Source of the DNA: Andrena cerasifolii
Lineage: Eukaryota > Arthropoda > Insecta > Hymenoptera > Andrenidae
Reading direction: 5' to 3'
DNA length: 64,000 nucleotides
Assembly (NCBI RefSeq): GCF_050908995.1
Contig: NC_135119.1
Span: 4,650,001-4,714,000, forward strand
Shown here piece after piece: positions 33,750 to 45,114 of the stretch; within the stretch, counting starts at the first letter, position 1; the number at the start of each line of letters is the position of its first letter. Both the position numbers and the translations under genes were made by a program. The notes below the pieces were generated by a model that saw only the letters and a program-made list of their open reading frames with translations, was not told the DNA's origin and searched no databases.

Positions 33750-36700
33750 ACAAATAATCCTCCACTCTACCTTATTCTACAAATTAATTTAATTTAATTT
33801 TTTAAACATAATAAATCTTATATAATTACCTAACAATAGTCCCAAAAACACATCATTTAGGAACCGAAGCTACGCTCTAATACACCGCAACGAAACGTGC
33901 AAGAATAATTAAATAAAGAATAAATAAATTATCAGAAAATATCATTTAACATATTTTACCAAAATGTATTCGTATCTTCTCTGCTATATTTAAGAATAAC
34001 CCAGCGATTCCCCAGCTCTACGGTAAATATGTTAAAACCGTGCCTGCGGCGAACGTTAACACGCTGGTATTTACAGTATAATATTTGCAAAGAATCGATA
34101 TTTTCTTTTCAGATACCGATAATGCGCGCGTGGGCGTACTAGCAAGCACGTGTTTCTTATTCCCGGTGCATCCACTAGGGAGGACAGCCAGCCTGACCAA
34201 GCGCCAGTTGCACAGCTTGTGCGCGCTGCGTGTGGGATTTACTAATTTCTGGAAGGACTGGAATGGCACGAGACCTTTCTATCGGGGATCCTGTCACGAA
34301 TGGCCGATGGCATCTCGCGTACGGTAGCTGTTGTTTGCGCACACGACGGGCTGGTAATGTCATACCCATCAACAGGCCTCGGGACTGAAATTTCAATTTC
34401 ACCAGAGCGTGGGGTTGTCTGTTTAAAACCCAACCCCGCCTTTGGGATTCAAGGCAGAGTTTCTAAACGCTACCCTACACTTGGTATTCGGCATAACGAA
34501 GCTTCTTACACGCATAGGCACTTCTGAACGACACTCCCGTTATCATTTCAAGGTTTGTCGAAAATTTGCTACAGACACATTGCTCCGTTTTCCTCTACCC
34601 TTCACAGTAGATGTAAAGAATTGTTATAAATAACGATTTTCACATTTGTATGCTTTTGAATTGTTTGGGCTTTCCATGTGTCTTTTTATTACACAGGTAT
34701 CGTTTTATTTGGACCATTTTTTTAATTACTTTATGACTCGGATGTTGAGTTTCAGTATTGATTTATGATGGTTTTTAGTTTGTTGTTTGAAATTTCTGAA
34801 TGAGGATACTTATGTAATTATTTTATTGATGGATAATTTTAATTATGTATGTAAGAATATATTGCGTCTCTGTGATATTTTGAAGGACGTTAGACGATGA
34901 AGACGTGACAAAGTAGCTTGTTGACAAAGCTGAATGCCTAAGTGAGTACCTTGTCGTTAACGGTTTCACGAAAAGACTGGAGGCACAAGACTATGAGAAC
35001 ACTTTGCATAAACTATTTGCAGCCCCGGGCGGTGATTCGTATCGTTCCTTTTAATACAGAAATTATATGCAATCTGGGGAAATTATCGGCATGCATACTC
35101 TTAAGAGAATTCAGATAACAGTACTCAATTACTTGAACGCTCAAAGATATTTAATATCTAAGTATTCCCACGATCGGTATATTTATGAGAACAACTGATC
35201 ATAAATGTGTTACTACCAATATCAATTCAACACAACTCAAATTCTTATTAAACACCTTGTCAATACCTTCGTACTTATATATAAATAAAATCATTAATTT
35301 ATACGCGTGCACTGTGCCAGTACGTACCTTTATTTTTTAATTTGAAAACGCTATTTATTGTGTTAAATATTGCTGCCCCAACAGCGTATGAAAGTACAAA
35401 AATGGAAGTGGGCATAACTTTAAAACACGGTGTACGTATACGAAGCAGGAATTTTTAAAGAAGTGAAAATTATCATAAAGCACAATACGCAGATATAATT
35501 TTAAATGGAAGATCGAAGATCACGTAAAAGGAATAAAATTGTATTTGGCAGCATACAAACAATGGTCACTGAGTTACAGATCAACGATTTTCATGCTTTT
35601 TACTATGGAATTAGTTATGATCCTAACCCAAGGATTTTAACAGAGATCTTGCACTTCGAATATACCTACCTCCAGTGGGAAGGGTCCGATTTTACGAATC
35701 CCTGAATAATAAGCCAAAACATTTCAAAATAAAATTCCTTTAAGGGTAGAAGCCCGTATAAACGGCTTATTTTTGTATGAATTTTTAGGATTTTTTTGCA
35801 AAGATACCAATGTGCTAATCCTTTCGGAACTTTAAGGATAGTTTGTTTAACATTATAACAAGTAAACAAAAATTGTATAACAGTAAAATTATAATAAACA
35901 CGACAGAAATAGAGCAGTATCTCAAATAGGTTTTTTTTTCGAGATGCAAAACGGCGCCGGGTGTAGCGTCCCTGGTAGTTACGTGAAACAGAGCAATAAT
36001 TTTTTTTCAATTCCATATGCCAACTGTAAGAATATGAACCGAAGATGAATTGAAGATATAAATAACTTGAAACAATTAATTGTGATTTTCGCCATAAATT
36101 CGCGCTTTATTTATTCCAAAAACCTTATGGTTCATATTCCTAGGAATATTATAAACGAAAACTTTGCAAAATTTGAAGTTGATCGGTCGAATAGTTTTTG
36201 GGTTATCCCCGGCGCCAATTTTGAAAACGTTGTTTCGAGAAAAAGGCGCTTTAAGGATGAGCTTCAGTAACATTCAAAATAAGCGAAAATCTCTGAAAAT
36301 TGGAGGAATGAATTTTTCTGCAATAGTAAAACCCCTCGCAAATTTTTAGAAAAATTGATTCGGTAGTCTTTGAATTATTTAACTTTTCATTTAACGTGTA
36401 TTCTTATGAGAAACGCAATATTGAGAAAAATAACTACAAAATTAAGAGTGAAATATTAGGCCAAAGTTTTTGAAATTTCGCGTATAGAAATATCAAGCGC
36501 CGAACTATATTGTCACAAGAATCCCGGACAATTGATTAATATCTTGGAAATTCATTAACTTTTGGCTAAGATTGTCACTGAAATTCACCCTTAAATGCGT
36601 TTTAGGTATGCGCCGCGCTCGGAGGCGCGCTAACTCACCAGGCTATATTGTCAATACGGAGTTGAATTTCGGCCTATAACTCAGAGAATATATTTTTTAA

Positions 36701-37900
36701 ATGTTTTAGAAGCGATTTGTGGACAACTTTTAACTTCTATTTTTCGTTCGCTTTATACGGTCTTCTCCTATTAATGAAGAACGATACGGACTATCAGCCG
36801 CTGGGCTGCTCCAGTCCTTTCACGGGCTTCTTTTTCTCGTAGACTAGGGATGCCGAATAGCCTCGATTCGAAAACGGGGAGAAGTGACGAAATCTTTTAG
36901 CGGCTTCCAGCTAGTATTCTACTGAAAAGTCTTCCGATTCGACAACGGCGAGGTGTGTATACTCTACTTTACGAGATAACTCCGGCAGATAGGAGCGTTT
37001 CCTGCGGCCGACGGAAATGAAAGGAGACGCGCTTACGACTGTACGAATGGCGGGAAAGAGAGGCGAAAGGTAAATGGTGGCAAGAGGGAACGAAGGGAGA
37101 GCGACATACGAGCAGATAAAAAGAGAAAAGGAAAGGACATGCGGGGAAGTTAACAACGAGCCGATTCAACGGCAAAGCCCCGGCTCTTACACCTTCTTCC
37201 CTGTCCCTTCGTTCTCCAACCTCTCCGATCCTGGCACTTTTTTTTTTCCTTTCGTGAACAAACATTGAGCCGCGTCTACACCCGCACGACTAGAGCGGCA
37301 AGTTGCGTGAAACGAACGTGATAGCACGTGCCTCTACGCTTGCGTTGCACACTGGTGTTACACTCAGGATCGCGTATAGAGTTTCCTCAATGTAGCAAAG
37401 TAACTTGCAGGAGATTGATATTTGATTATTCCTTCATTTTTTTTAAGTAGAGTGAATTGAAAATTTGACAGATGACAGAGCATATGATAACTGATTAAAG
37501 GAGTCCTTTATATTAATCTGGAAGTCAATGCAGGTTTTTAATGTGTCTGCGTAGAGGACTGTAGATTTAGTGTGATTTCGAAAATCGCGAAATTAAATGC
37601 TTCCTTGTTCGACTCTTTGAGTTTTTCTGCAGAATTTGTCTTAATTCTTTTTCTATTAGTGGAGGGACAATTATTCAGTTCGCACTATTTTGGTTGTTAA
37701 TGTATAATGAAGAAAATGACTTATGAATTTGGAAGATAGAAAGTGTATAACAAAAAGAATTAATGAGAGTGTACTTCACCGTATTTTGTTAGATCACCTA
37801 GACTAGGCAATAGGAAAATATGTTTATATGTATATTAGTTTTTTAAAAAAATTTAATTACTTTTTTTGTAGAACCTACTTACTAGGTTACCTAGACACTA
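33692..37900. other. Non-coding DNA with GC islands 34.0-34.6 and 36.8-37.4 kb
   Basis: No repeat family member was recognised except a possible decayed relative of family E near 36180-36260 (GTTTCGAGAAAAAGGCGCTT). In the first island an acceptor-like TATTTTCTTTTCAG at about 34112 precedes a phase-1 frame of about 70 codons ending near 34327; the opposite strand is equally open, so I do not call it. The second island has overlapping frames on both strands. Confidence 0.4.
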
Positions 37901-38287
37901 AATTAGTATAATGATGTATACAATTCAATATTCAATTCTTTTATTGCTTTTCATAATTTCGTGAATTGAATAATTTGAATATTATTATAGTTATTAGTTA
38001 ATTATTCATTGAATTATTTCATGCTTTTTTAAAATGCAATTAATCTTATTCCTACATGAGGTTATTAATCAAAATAAATTCAGTGATAATACATTATGTA
38101 TATATATTTAGAAATTTATATAAAAATAAAAGGTAATGGATCACGAAGTTGGAAAAAATAGGTGGGCACAAATTGAATTATCCGGACGAATGTTATATTA
38201 TCGCATTCCTATTTTTACTATATTTCACTAATAGTATTGTATTAATATTTGAGTAATTAGTTAAACCTAACAAAATTAATCAGAATA
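37901..38287 (+). repeat. ~385-bp duplicated segment J, copy 1
   Basis: From AATTAGTATAATGATGTATA to CAAAATTAATCAGA this matches 44053-44437 with scattered differences. It leads directly into the palindrome at 38185-38915, so it is probably the left part of a mobile element. Confidence 0.85.
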
Positions 38288-38915
38288 TTAAATGCACATT
38301 CGTTTACTAGCTACCTAATAAAACTAATTGAATTAAGAACACTAACGATAAGTTATCAAAATTTCCTTTGACATAGAGTACACTGAGAGTACTTTGTGAG
38401 TACTCTATGTCAAAGGAAATTAATCCTAACAAAATTGATCAGAATATTAAATGCATATTCGTTTACTAGCTACCTAATAAAGTTAATTGAATTAAGAACA
38501 CTAACGATAAGTTCTCAAAATTTCCTTTGACATAAAGTACACTGAGAGTACTTTGAGAGTACTCTATGTCAAAAGAAATTAATCCTAACAAAATTAATCA
38601 GAATATTAAATGCACACTCGTTTACTAGCTACCTAATAAAACTAATTGAATTAAGAACACTAACGATAAGTTCTCAAAATTTCCTTTGACATAGAGTACT
38701 TTAAGAGTACTTTGTGCGTACTCTATGGCAAAGGAAATTTTGATAACTTATCGTAAGTGTTCTTAATTCAATTAGTATTATTAGGTAGCTAGTAAACGAA
38801 CGTGCATTTAATATTCTGATTAATTTTGTTAGGATTAACTAATTACACAAATATTAATACAATACTATCGGTGAAATATAGTAAAAATAGGAATGCGAAT
38901 ATAATATAAAACAAT
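38185..38915. repeat. Palindrome with internally amplified 159-bp unit
   Basis: Left arm (CGCATTCCTATTTTTACTAT, ATTTCACTAATAGTATTG, CTAACAAAATTAATCAGAAT) and right arm (ATTCTGATTAATTTTGTTAG, CAATACTATCGGTGAAAT, ATAGTAAAAATAGGAATGCG) are complementary. Between them a 159-bp unit is tandemly repeated three times (starts 38268, 38427, 38586). Each unit holds a stem pairing CCTTTGACATAGAGTAC with GTACTCTATGTCAAAGG or close variants. Confidence 0.88.
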
Positions 38916-39197
38916 AAACTTCTAGGTATATAGAAATATTTATGCCGTCAAATATAATTCATATATAAATTAGAATATTACATGATTGAATAAAACGGTT
39001 GGAATCCAATTCATTGTTACCAACAGATCAGCCACCGCATATTTTGTCAACAGTTCCATAATAATATTTTCCTAATACTAATATTACGTGGTATACTAAA
39101 TGTTAACTCTTAAATATTCAAGCAATGAAATAAATATCTCCAGTTGTGTACGGTCGAAATCATCCATTCATCCACTTGCGTTAACCAAAATATACCG
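38916..39197. other. AT-rich non-coding DNA
   Basis: Nothing recognised. Confidence 0.5.
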
Positions 39198-39199
39198 TA

Positions 39200-39622
39200 A
39201 ACTGGGGGAACATTGGCAGGTTTTTGAAACATTTTGTTATACAATTTAAAAATTAACATGTTTACATTTGCTTTAATTATCCTATCACAACATTGCATCT
39301 TTTGTCATTATACTACAAGTGTCAAAATGCATAAAATTTTTGCCCTTTCCCTTCTTTAATACATGTTAAAAACGTTAGTGTACCGGGGTAACATTGGCAC
39401 ATCATATAGATATCATTAACGGGTTAACTTTTACTAATCTGAAGCCAGTAAGATACAGTGACACTTAAAATAGTTTATTTTATTTTATTTTTACATCTTA
39501 ATAGCATTAATAGCATTACACATAAGTAGCATTAACAGGTTAAGTTTTACTAATCTAACGTAAAACAATGTAATTCTCGGGTTATGCCAATGTTACCCCG
39601 TGCTGCCAATGTTCCACCAGTT
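39200..39622. mobile_element. TA-flanked inverted-repeat element
   Basis: AACTGGGGGAACATTGGCAG (39200) and CTGCCAATGTTCCACCAGTT (ending 39622) match at 19 of 20 bases and are flanked by TA (39198-39199, 39623-39624). A second pair, CGGGGTAACATTGGC near 39384 and GCCAATGTTACCCCG near 39585, and a repeated ATTAACAGGTTAA/ATTAACGGGTTAA motif lie inside. Non-coding. Confidence 0.82.
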
Positions 39623-39624
39623 TA

Positions 39625-40776
39625 GGTAAATTCCATTAAGAATAATCAAAGCTCCTTTCAGAAATCATTACATTGAAATAAAATCAATTTCTATCATGCT
39701 ATTCGATGCTTTGAATAAAACACGTCCTCCTGCAGATAGAAAATAACACAGACATTCCAGTATTCCAACACGCAATTAAACATAACCTAACATATCTCTG
39801 AATACCGACATAATACTGTATACATTTATTTAAATAGAAATGAAATCGCATTGACCATTTCAGAAGCAGATTCAAGGAATAAATATTCCCGTAGATCCAC
39901 GTACATAGAAACTAATAATCCAAGCAGCTATTATACATAGCGAATTAATAAAAATTGCCAGAAGAAAGTAAAGGGAACATGTTCCGGTACGCAATTATAT
40001 TCGGGAGACTTCTACATAGCAAAGTAAAACTCTGAAAATTGTAGAGTATTACATTTTCGGAAGTAAGTACTTCGGTGTACAGTCCCGAATCAACGTACGT
40101 ACAATCAAATTATCATCGATTCGCTTGGCACGCGATGAGCCGAATGGAGAAAATCCATCGAGCGCGGCCAGGTTAACCTTCGCGTTACAGCGCTGGAACG
40201 ATCAGTTTCTCGTGCAAACTGATATTTATGGTACCCTCATGGTGTCGATGCTTGTACATTACGGTGGAGAGTGCGTGAGCGCAAACCATAATCCATCCAG
40301 CATGGTTTCGCTTTGGTACGTGAGAAGTAATTGAAGGGTGTCGGTACTTTTGCACGGGTCAGCCGTGTTAACGATTCTTCGGCCAAGTATTAAGGATCGT
40401 TCCTGGTCTCTCGAGGCGCGAAACTGAACTCCGATTTCCTACGACCTTGACACATTGCCTCGTTTGCACGTCGAGAGCGCGGCTTCGAGCCGAGTTTTAA
40501 ATGAATAATTACAGTTAGTGTAGAACCGTTCCGTTGCTTTTTTATTATCTTTTCCCGGCCTTTTCATTGCCAGTAAGTGAAATATTACTGCTGGTCGTGA
40601 TCCGAAATTTCAGTGCATCGAATGTTGAAATAAACAATGATCGAACACTGTATTTTGATACGTTTCACGGTTTCATATTTAACCCCTTGCGCTTTGTAAT
40701 TTTTTGTATATTGTATTACTGCGATTGTAAGTTAAATGAAGATGAGTTTGAGAGTACAGGATATATATAAAAAATA
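39625..40776. other. Non-coding DNA with GC-richer island 40.1-40.5 kb
   Basis: The 69-codon frame 40125-40334 lies in the island, without a recognisable domain or good splice signals. No repeat member is seen. Confidence 0.45.
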
Positions 40777-41536
40777 TTCCTCAAATGATCAAGTTTAAAA
40801 TGCAAGACATAGTGAATTTTAATACAACATGCGTAGGTATGTTATACAGTATGGAAATATTTTCGAGTTTTCTTAAATATTTCGAAAATGTAATATATAA
40901 ATATTTCGGAAATGTAATATATATAAAATGCAAAACATAGTAAATTTTAATAGAACATGCGTAGGTAGGTACAGTATGAAAATATTTTCGAGTTTTCTTA
41001 AATATTTCGAAAATGTAATATATAAATATTTCGAAAATGTAATATATATAAAATGCAAAACATAGTAAATTTTAAAACAACATGCGTAGGTAGGTACAGT
41101 ATGAAAATATTTTCGAGTTCTCTTAAATATTTCGAAAATGTAATATATATAAAATGAAAAACATAGTAAATTTTAATACAACATGCGTAGGTAGGTACAG
41201 TATGAAAATATTTTCGAAATATTTATATATTACATTTTCGAAATATTTATATATTACATTTTCGAAATATTTATATATTACATTTTCGAAATATTTATAT
41301 ATTACATTTTCGAAATATTTATATATTACATTTTCGAAATATTTATATATTACATTTTCGAAATATTTATATATTACATTTTCGAAATATTTATATATTA
41401 CATTTTCGAAATATTTATATATTACATTTTCGAAATATTTAAGAAAACTCGAAATTATTTTCATACTGTACCTACCTACGCATGTTGTATTAAAATCTAC
41501 AATGTTTTGCATTTTAAACTTGATCATTTGAGGAAT
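40777..41536. mobile_element. Foldback element with reiterated arms
   Basis: ATTCCTCAAATGATCAAGTT at the left and AACTTGATCATTTGAGGAAT at the right are exact complements. The left arm block (AAAATGCAAAACATAGT...ACATGCGTAGGTAGGTACAG...TTTCGAGTTTTCTTAAATA) is repeated about four times (40798, 40928, 41050, 41152), while the right side has one complementary copy. A 24-bp minisatellite fills the centre. Target duplication not resolved. Confidence 0.82.
41211..41440. repeat. 24-bp minisatellite
   Basis: About nine to ten near-perfect copies of TTCGAAATATTTATATATTACATT. It is 24 bp long and stop-free in two frames, so it yields false 8-residue repeats (for example YITFSKYL). Confidence 0.96.
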
Positions 41537-41975
41537 GTTTTTTTAAGGAAGTAGGTACCTAAATAAACGCCATGTAGCTTTCCGAAAATGGAGTTGCAAA
41601 AAATAATTTTTATTGATACACTTTATTCGTTAGTCAGAAATGTAAAAATATATAACGAACAAGCCTATACTATTGTTTATTATTATCTGACAATTGTACC
41701 TCCGTATTGGTTTCCGGAGACCAATTTAATAAACATTTGCATTAGAGTTTGCTTAAAGAATGTACATAAATACCAAAATATAAGGTATTAATATTAATAT
41801 CATATAAGGTATTCAAATTAATATTAATCTAGTATCATGTTTCATATGTTATTGTATTCTTCTTTCTTTTACTTCAGATTTTGTACATAATATACCTACG
41901 TACATTAAGAACGACAATGTCAAAGTATGTAAAAAATGATTTCTTCAAAATTCCTTTACAGTAAAACTATGCAAC
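41537..41975. other. AT-rich non-coding DNA
   Basis: Contains a ~30-bp near-direct repeat around ATAAGGTATT.AATATTAAT (41780-41830). The 67-codon frame 41588-41791 has a true ATG but no domain and AT-driven composition. Confidence 0.45.
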
Positions 41976-41977
41976 TA

Positions 41978-42188
41978 GGGTGGATGTACCAGTGAATGGA
42001 CATTTTATATTAAAATGAGTAAAATAAGTTATTAAAATAAGCAACTAATTAATTAGGGACTTCTTTTAATTTCTTGCTTTATATCCAAACAATTTTTGCA
42101 GCACGTGGAATCAATCGCGCTGCAAACATAATTTTATAAAAGTGTTCATTCATTAGTCTTAAGGTTTCATTTATTGGTGCGTTTACCC
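41978..42188. mobile_element. TA-flanked inverted-repeat element, 211 bp
   Basis: Left end GGGTGGATGTACCAGTGAAT, right end ATTTATTGGTGCGTTTACCC, imperfectly complementary, flanked by TA on both sides (41976-41977, 42189-42190). The ACCAGTGAATG motif matches the element nested at 1103-1488. Confidence 0.7.
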
Positions 42189-42190
42189 TA

Positions 42191-42942
42191 CTCAAACTAT
42201 AATAAATCCAACTCGATGTACGGAGTGTTCAAATTATGGCTGAAGCTTTGCTCTCAAGAAATGAAGTCATGTTAAAGAAATCCTCGAAATTCTGTATTTA
42301 TGTAGATGTGTAAGATTCTTCCTATTCGGATTGCCAACGCCTTTATCTCATAATTTGAAAACGTTTGTTTTATAAATAAATACTCCAACAAAAATACGGT
42401 AGGTATACAATGCGTAAAAGCTTTCAACACGCAAAAATTACCAGAATAATTCTAGATCAAAGAGCACATAAAAGGGGTAGAATTATATTTGATACTCCTC
42501 AAACAAAGGTCCCTGAGTTATACTTACACTTCGACGTTTTTCGCCTATGTACTTTTTCCTTTTGTCAGTACGCTTTTTACTATAGAACGAGTCGTTACGA
42601 TCCAACGATTTTAACATCTCGTATTCCGAATGTACAGGGGGAGTGGGGTAAACGCAGGACCCCCGCAGACGATGATTTTACGGTCTAATGACTATACGAT
42701 GCTCGCTTCGGTACCGATTCGTCCTTTACCGGAACCAGAATAAATGATCCTAGTCCAGGAAAGTGATTTTTTACTTTTTAGTGGTGGAGGAGGTTGATGC
42801 TGTTTTTCTCTTGAAACCGCCCACAGCGATTTAAGTTTTTATAAAGATACGTTCAATGCAGAATTTGGTCCTTGTGACATTTTGATATGCCACTTAATAG
42901 TGCTACTGAATTTTCAGTTTATTGTCACCAACGTTTTACTTA
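42191..42942. other. Non-coding DNA
   Basis: No repeat recognised; the 92-codon frame 42410-42688 (true ATG) has no known domain. Confidence 0.45.
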
Positions 42943-43915
42943 CACTGTCCAACAAAATTAAACTTTTTTTCTGTTCTGTAACATTCAATAGCCGCTTCTT
43001 ATAGATTTTTGTGCGCTGAAAACGAATCCGCAAAACGTTTGTCGCCATCACCCTCAGTTTTCGAGAAATTCGATTTTGAAAAAAAAAAATGCAAATTTTC
43101 AACTTCGAACATCTTTTGTGTTGTAACAATAATAGTTATTCGGTTGCATGGTCTGCAAAGGACACCCCAAATGCACCATTTTTGGCAGATATCTTGCTTT
43201 ATATTTTAAAAAACAAAGGCCTAAGAGAAAATTGAACTATTCCATGCGATGCAGCAGAAAATTTTCTTTCAGAAACCACTGACAGAAGTGGTAAGTCACG
43301 TTTTGTTTTCAACACAGAAGCGAAATAGTTTGGCAAAACGTGCGGCGTCGACAGTGGTAGTCACGCGCGGTACGCGATTCTGTAACGCTGAGCGGCAGTG
43401 GCTCGCGCACCGCCGTTGACTACCACTGTCGACGCCGCACGTTTTGCCAAACTATTTCGCTTCTGTATTGTAAACAAAACGTGACTTCCCACTTCTGTTG
43501 ATACTTTCCGATGGAAAATTGTCTGCTAAACAGCGTGGAATAGTCAGATTTTCTCCTAGACCCTTAGTTTTGGAAATAAATTTAAATATATCTGCAAAAG
43601 TGGGTAAATTTCGGGTGTTCTTTTCCCTTTGATCGTTGTTTAAATATATTAAAATGTTCATAATGCACAATAACTTATATCGCTGTTTTCGGGAGGGATT
43701 ATAGAATAATTTGACGCAGCAAGAAACCGAATAACTATTACCGTTTCGACACAAAAGATGTTCGAATTTGAATATTTGCAGTTTTTTTTTCAAAATCGAA
43801 TTTCTCAAAAACTGAGGGTGATGGGGATAACGGTTTGCGGATTTGTTTTCAGCGCACAAAAATCTATAAGAAGCGGTTATTGAATCTTGCATACTAAAAT
43901 GGCTGATGGACAGTG
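42943..43915. mobile_element. ~0.97-kb palindromic element, family G copy 2
   Basis: CACTGTCCA and TGGACAGTG are the ends, flanked by TTA on both sides (42940-42942, 43916-43918). The arms match those of 18910-19971 and meet at a GC-rich inner inverted repeat (43340-43445: GCGGCGTCGACAGTGGTAGT and ACTACCACTGTCGACGCCGC). The left arm lost ~100 bp in the middle (after CGGTTGCATGG). The 146-codon minus frame 43452-43892 is arm-derived. Confidence 0.87.
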
Positions 43916-43941
43916 TTATTAGTAGTTAAAATATGATTAAG

Positions 43942-44052
43942 AATATAATTATGCATTAGGTAATATTATTTTATTATTCGTGTTTCTATTACTGGGCTGT
44001 CTTACTATTCTGTTACTCTATTATTGTGTTACCTTGCAAGTATGCTGCTCTA
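43942..44052. repeat. 111-bp direct repeat, left copy
   Basis: From AATATAATTATGCATTAGGT to GCAAGTATGCTGCTCTA; repeated at 44438-44548 with a few substitutions. The two copies exactly bracket the 385-bp segment J copy 2. Confidence 0.88.
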
Positions 44053-44437
44053 AATTAGTATAATGATGTATACAATACAATATTCAATTCTTTTTATTGC
44101 TTTTAATAATTTCATGAATTGAATAATTTAAATATTATTATAATTATTAGTTAATTATTCATTGAATTATTTCATGCATTTTTAAAATTCAATTAATCTT
44201 ATTCATACATGAGGTTATTAATCAAGATAAATTCAGTGACAATACATTATATATATATATTTAGAAATTGATATAAAAATAAAAGTTAATGGATCACGAA
44301 GTTGGAAAAAATAGGTGGGCACAAATTGAATTATCCGGACGAATGTTATATTATCGCATTTCTATTTTTACTATATTTCACCAATAGTATTGTATTAATA
44401 TTTGTGTAATTAGTTAATCCTAACAAAATTAATCAGA
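44053..44437 (+). repeat. ~385-bp duplicated segment J, copy 2
   Basis: Matches 37901-38287, including GGATCACGAAGTTGGAAAAA and ATTATCCGGACGAATG. It lacks the palindrome that follows copy 1. A third, 19-bp match to the start (AATTAGTATAATGATGTAT) lies at 45997-46015. Confidence 0.85.
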
Positions 44438-44548
44438 AATATAATTATGCATTAGGTAATATTATTTTATTATTCGTGTTACTATTACTGGGCCATCTTA
44501 ATATTCTGCTACGCTATTATTGTGTTACCATGCAAGTATGCTGCTCTA
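44438..44548. repeat. 111-bp direct repeat, right copy
   Basis: Second copy of 43942-44052. Confidence 0.88.
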
Positions 44549-44576
44549 CTATTCTTCCATCCTACTGCATTACTAA

Positions 44577-45111
44577 CAAGCAGAGGACACCATGAGGTAG
44601 ATACCGATTTTGATGAGCCTTGGCACGCTGGATCTATGTCGAAAATAAGTAAATAGGTGTCCGAGCGTTTCTGCCAATGGGCCTTAATAATAGAGATATT
44701 TACATGGAAATTATTAAAAATTTCATAGTGGCCGTGGGGTTTTAATGGGTAAAAATCCCACAATACCCTGGCGCCCCCAGGGGATTCCCCTCTGAAGGAG
44801 TTGGGGTGCCTTTTGAAGATTTTCCCAAGTTAAAAAAAAAATTATAAAAAAAAATGTATAAATTTCTTTTTTAACGTGGAGACATTTTCAAAAGGCACCC
44901 CGACACCTCCAGAAGGGAATCTCCGGCGGGCGCTAGGGTAGTGTGGGATTTCTACCCCCTAAAACCCCACGCCCACTATGAAATTTTTAATAATTTCCAT
45001 GTAAATATCTCTATTATTAAGGCCCATTGGACACATATTTACTTATTTTCGCCATAGATCCAGCGTGCCAAAGCTCATCAAAATCGATGTCTATCTCATG
45101 GTGTCCCCTTG
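44577..45111. mobile_element. Palindromic MITE, family H copy 2
   Basis: CAAGCAGAGGACACCATGAG (44577) and CTCATGGTGTCCCCTTG (ending 45111), flanked by TAA on both sides (44574-44576, 45112-45114). Arms and centre match 33064-33688. Non-coding; the minus frame 44509-44763 and the plus frame 45027-45221 are arm-derived. Confidence 0.88.
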
Positions 45112-45114
45112 TAA

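Noticed and set aside
34085..34327. Exon after a polypyrimidine tract at 34112
   Set aside because: Acceptor is plausible, but the opposite strand is equally open and no donor or domain supports it.
41123..41531. Repeat proteins of ~130 residues on both strands
   Set aside because: Translations of the 24-bp minisatellite and foldback arms.
43452..43892. 146-codon minus frame as a gene
   Set aside because: Derived from an arm of a palindromic transposon; parallel frames occur in the other copies.
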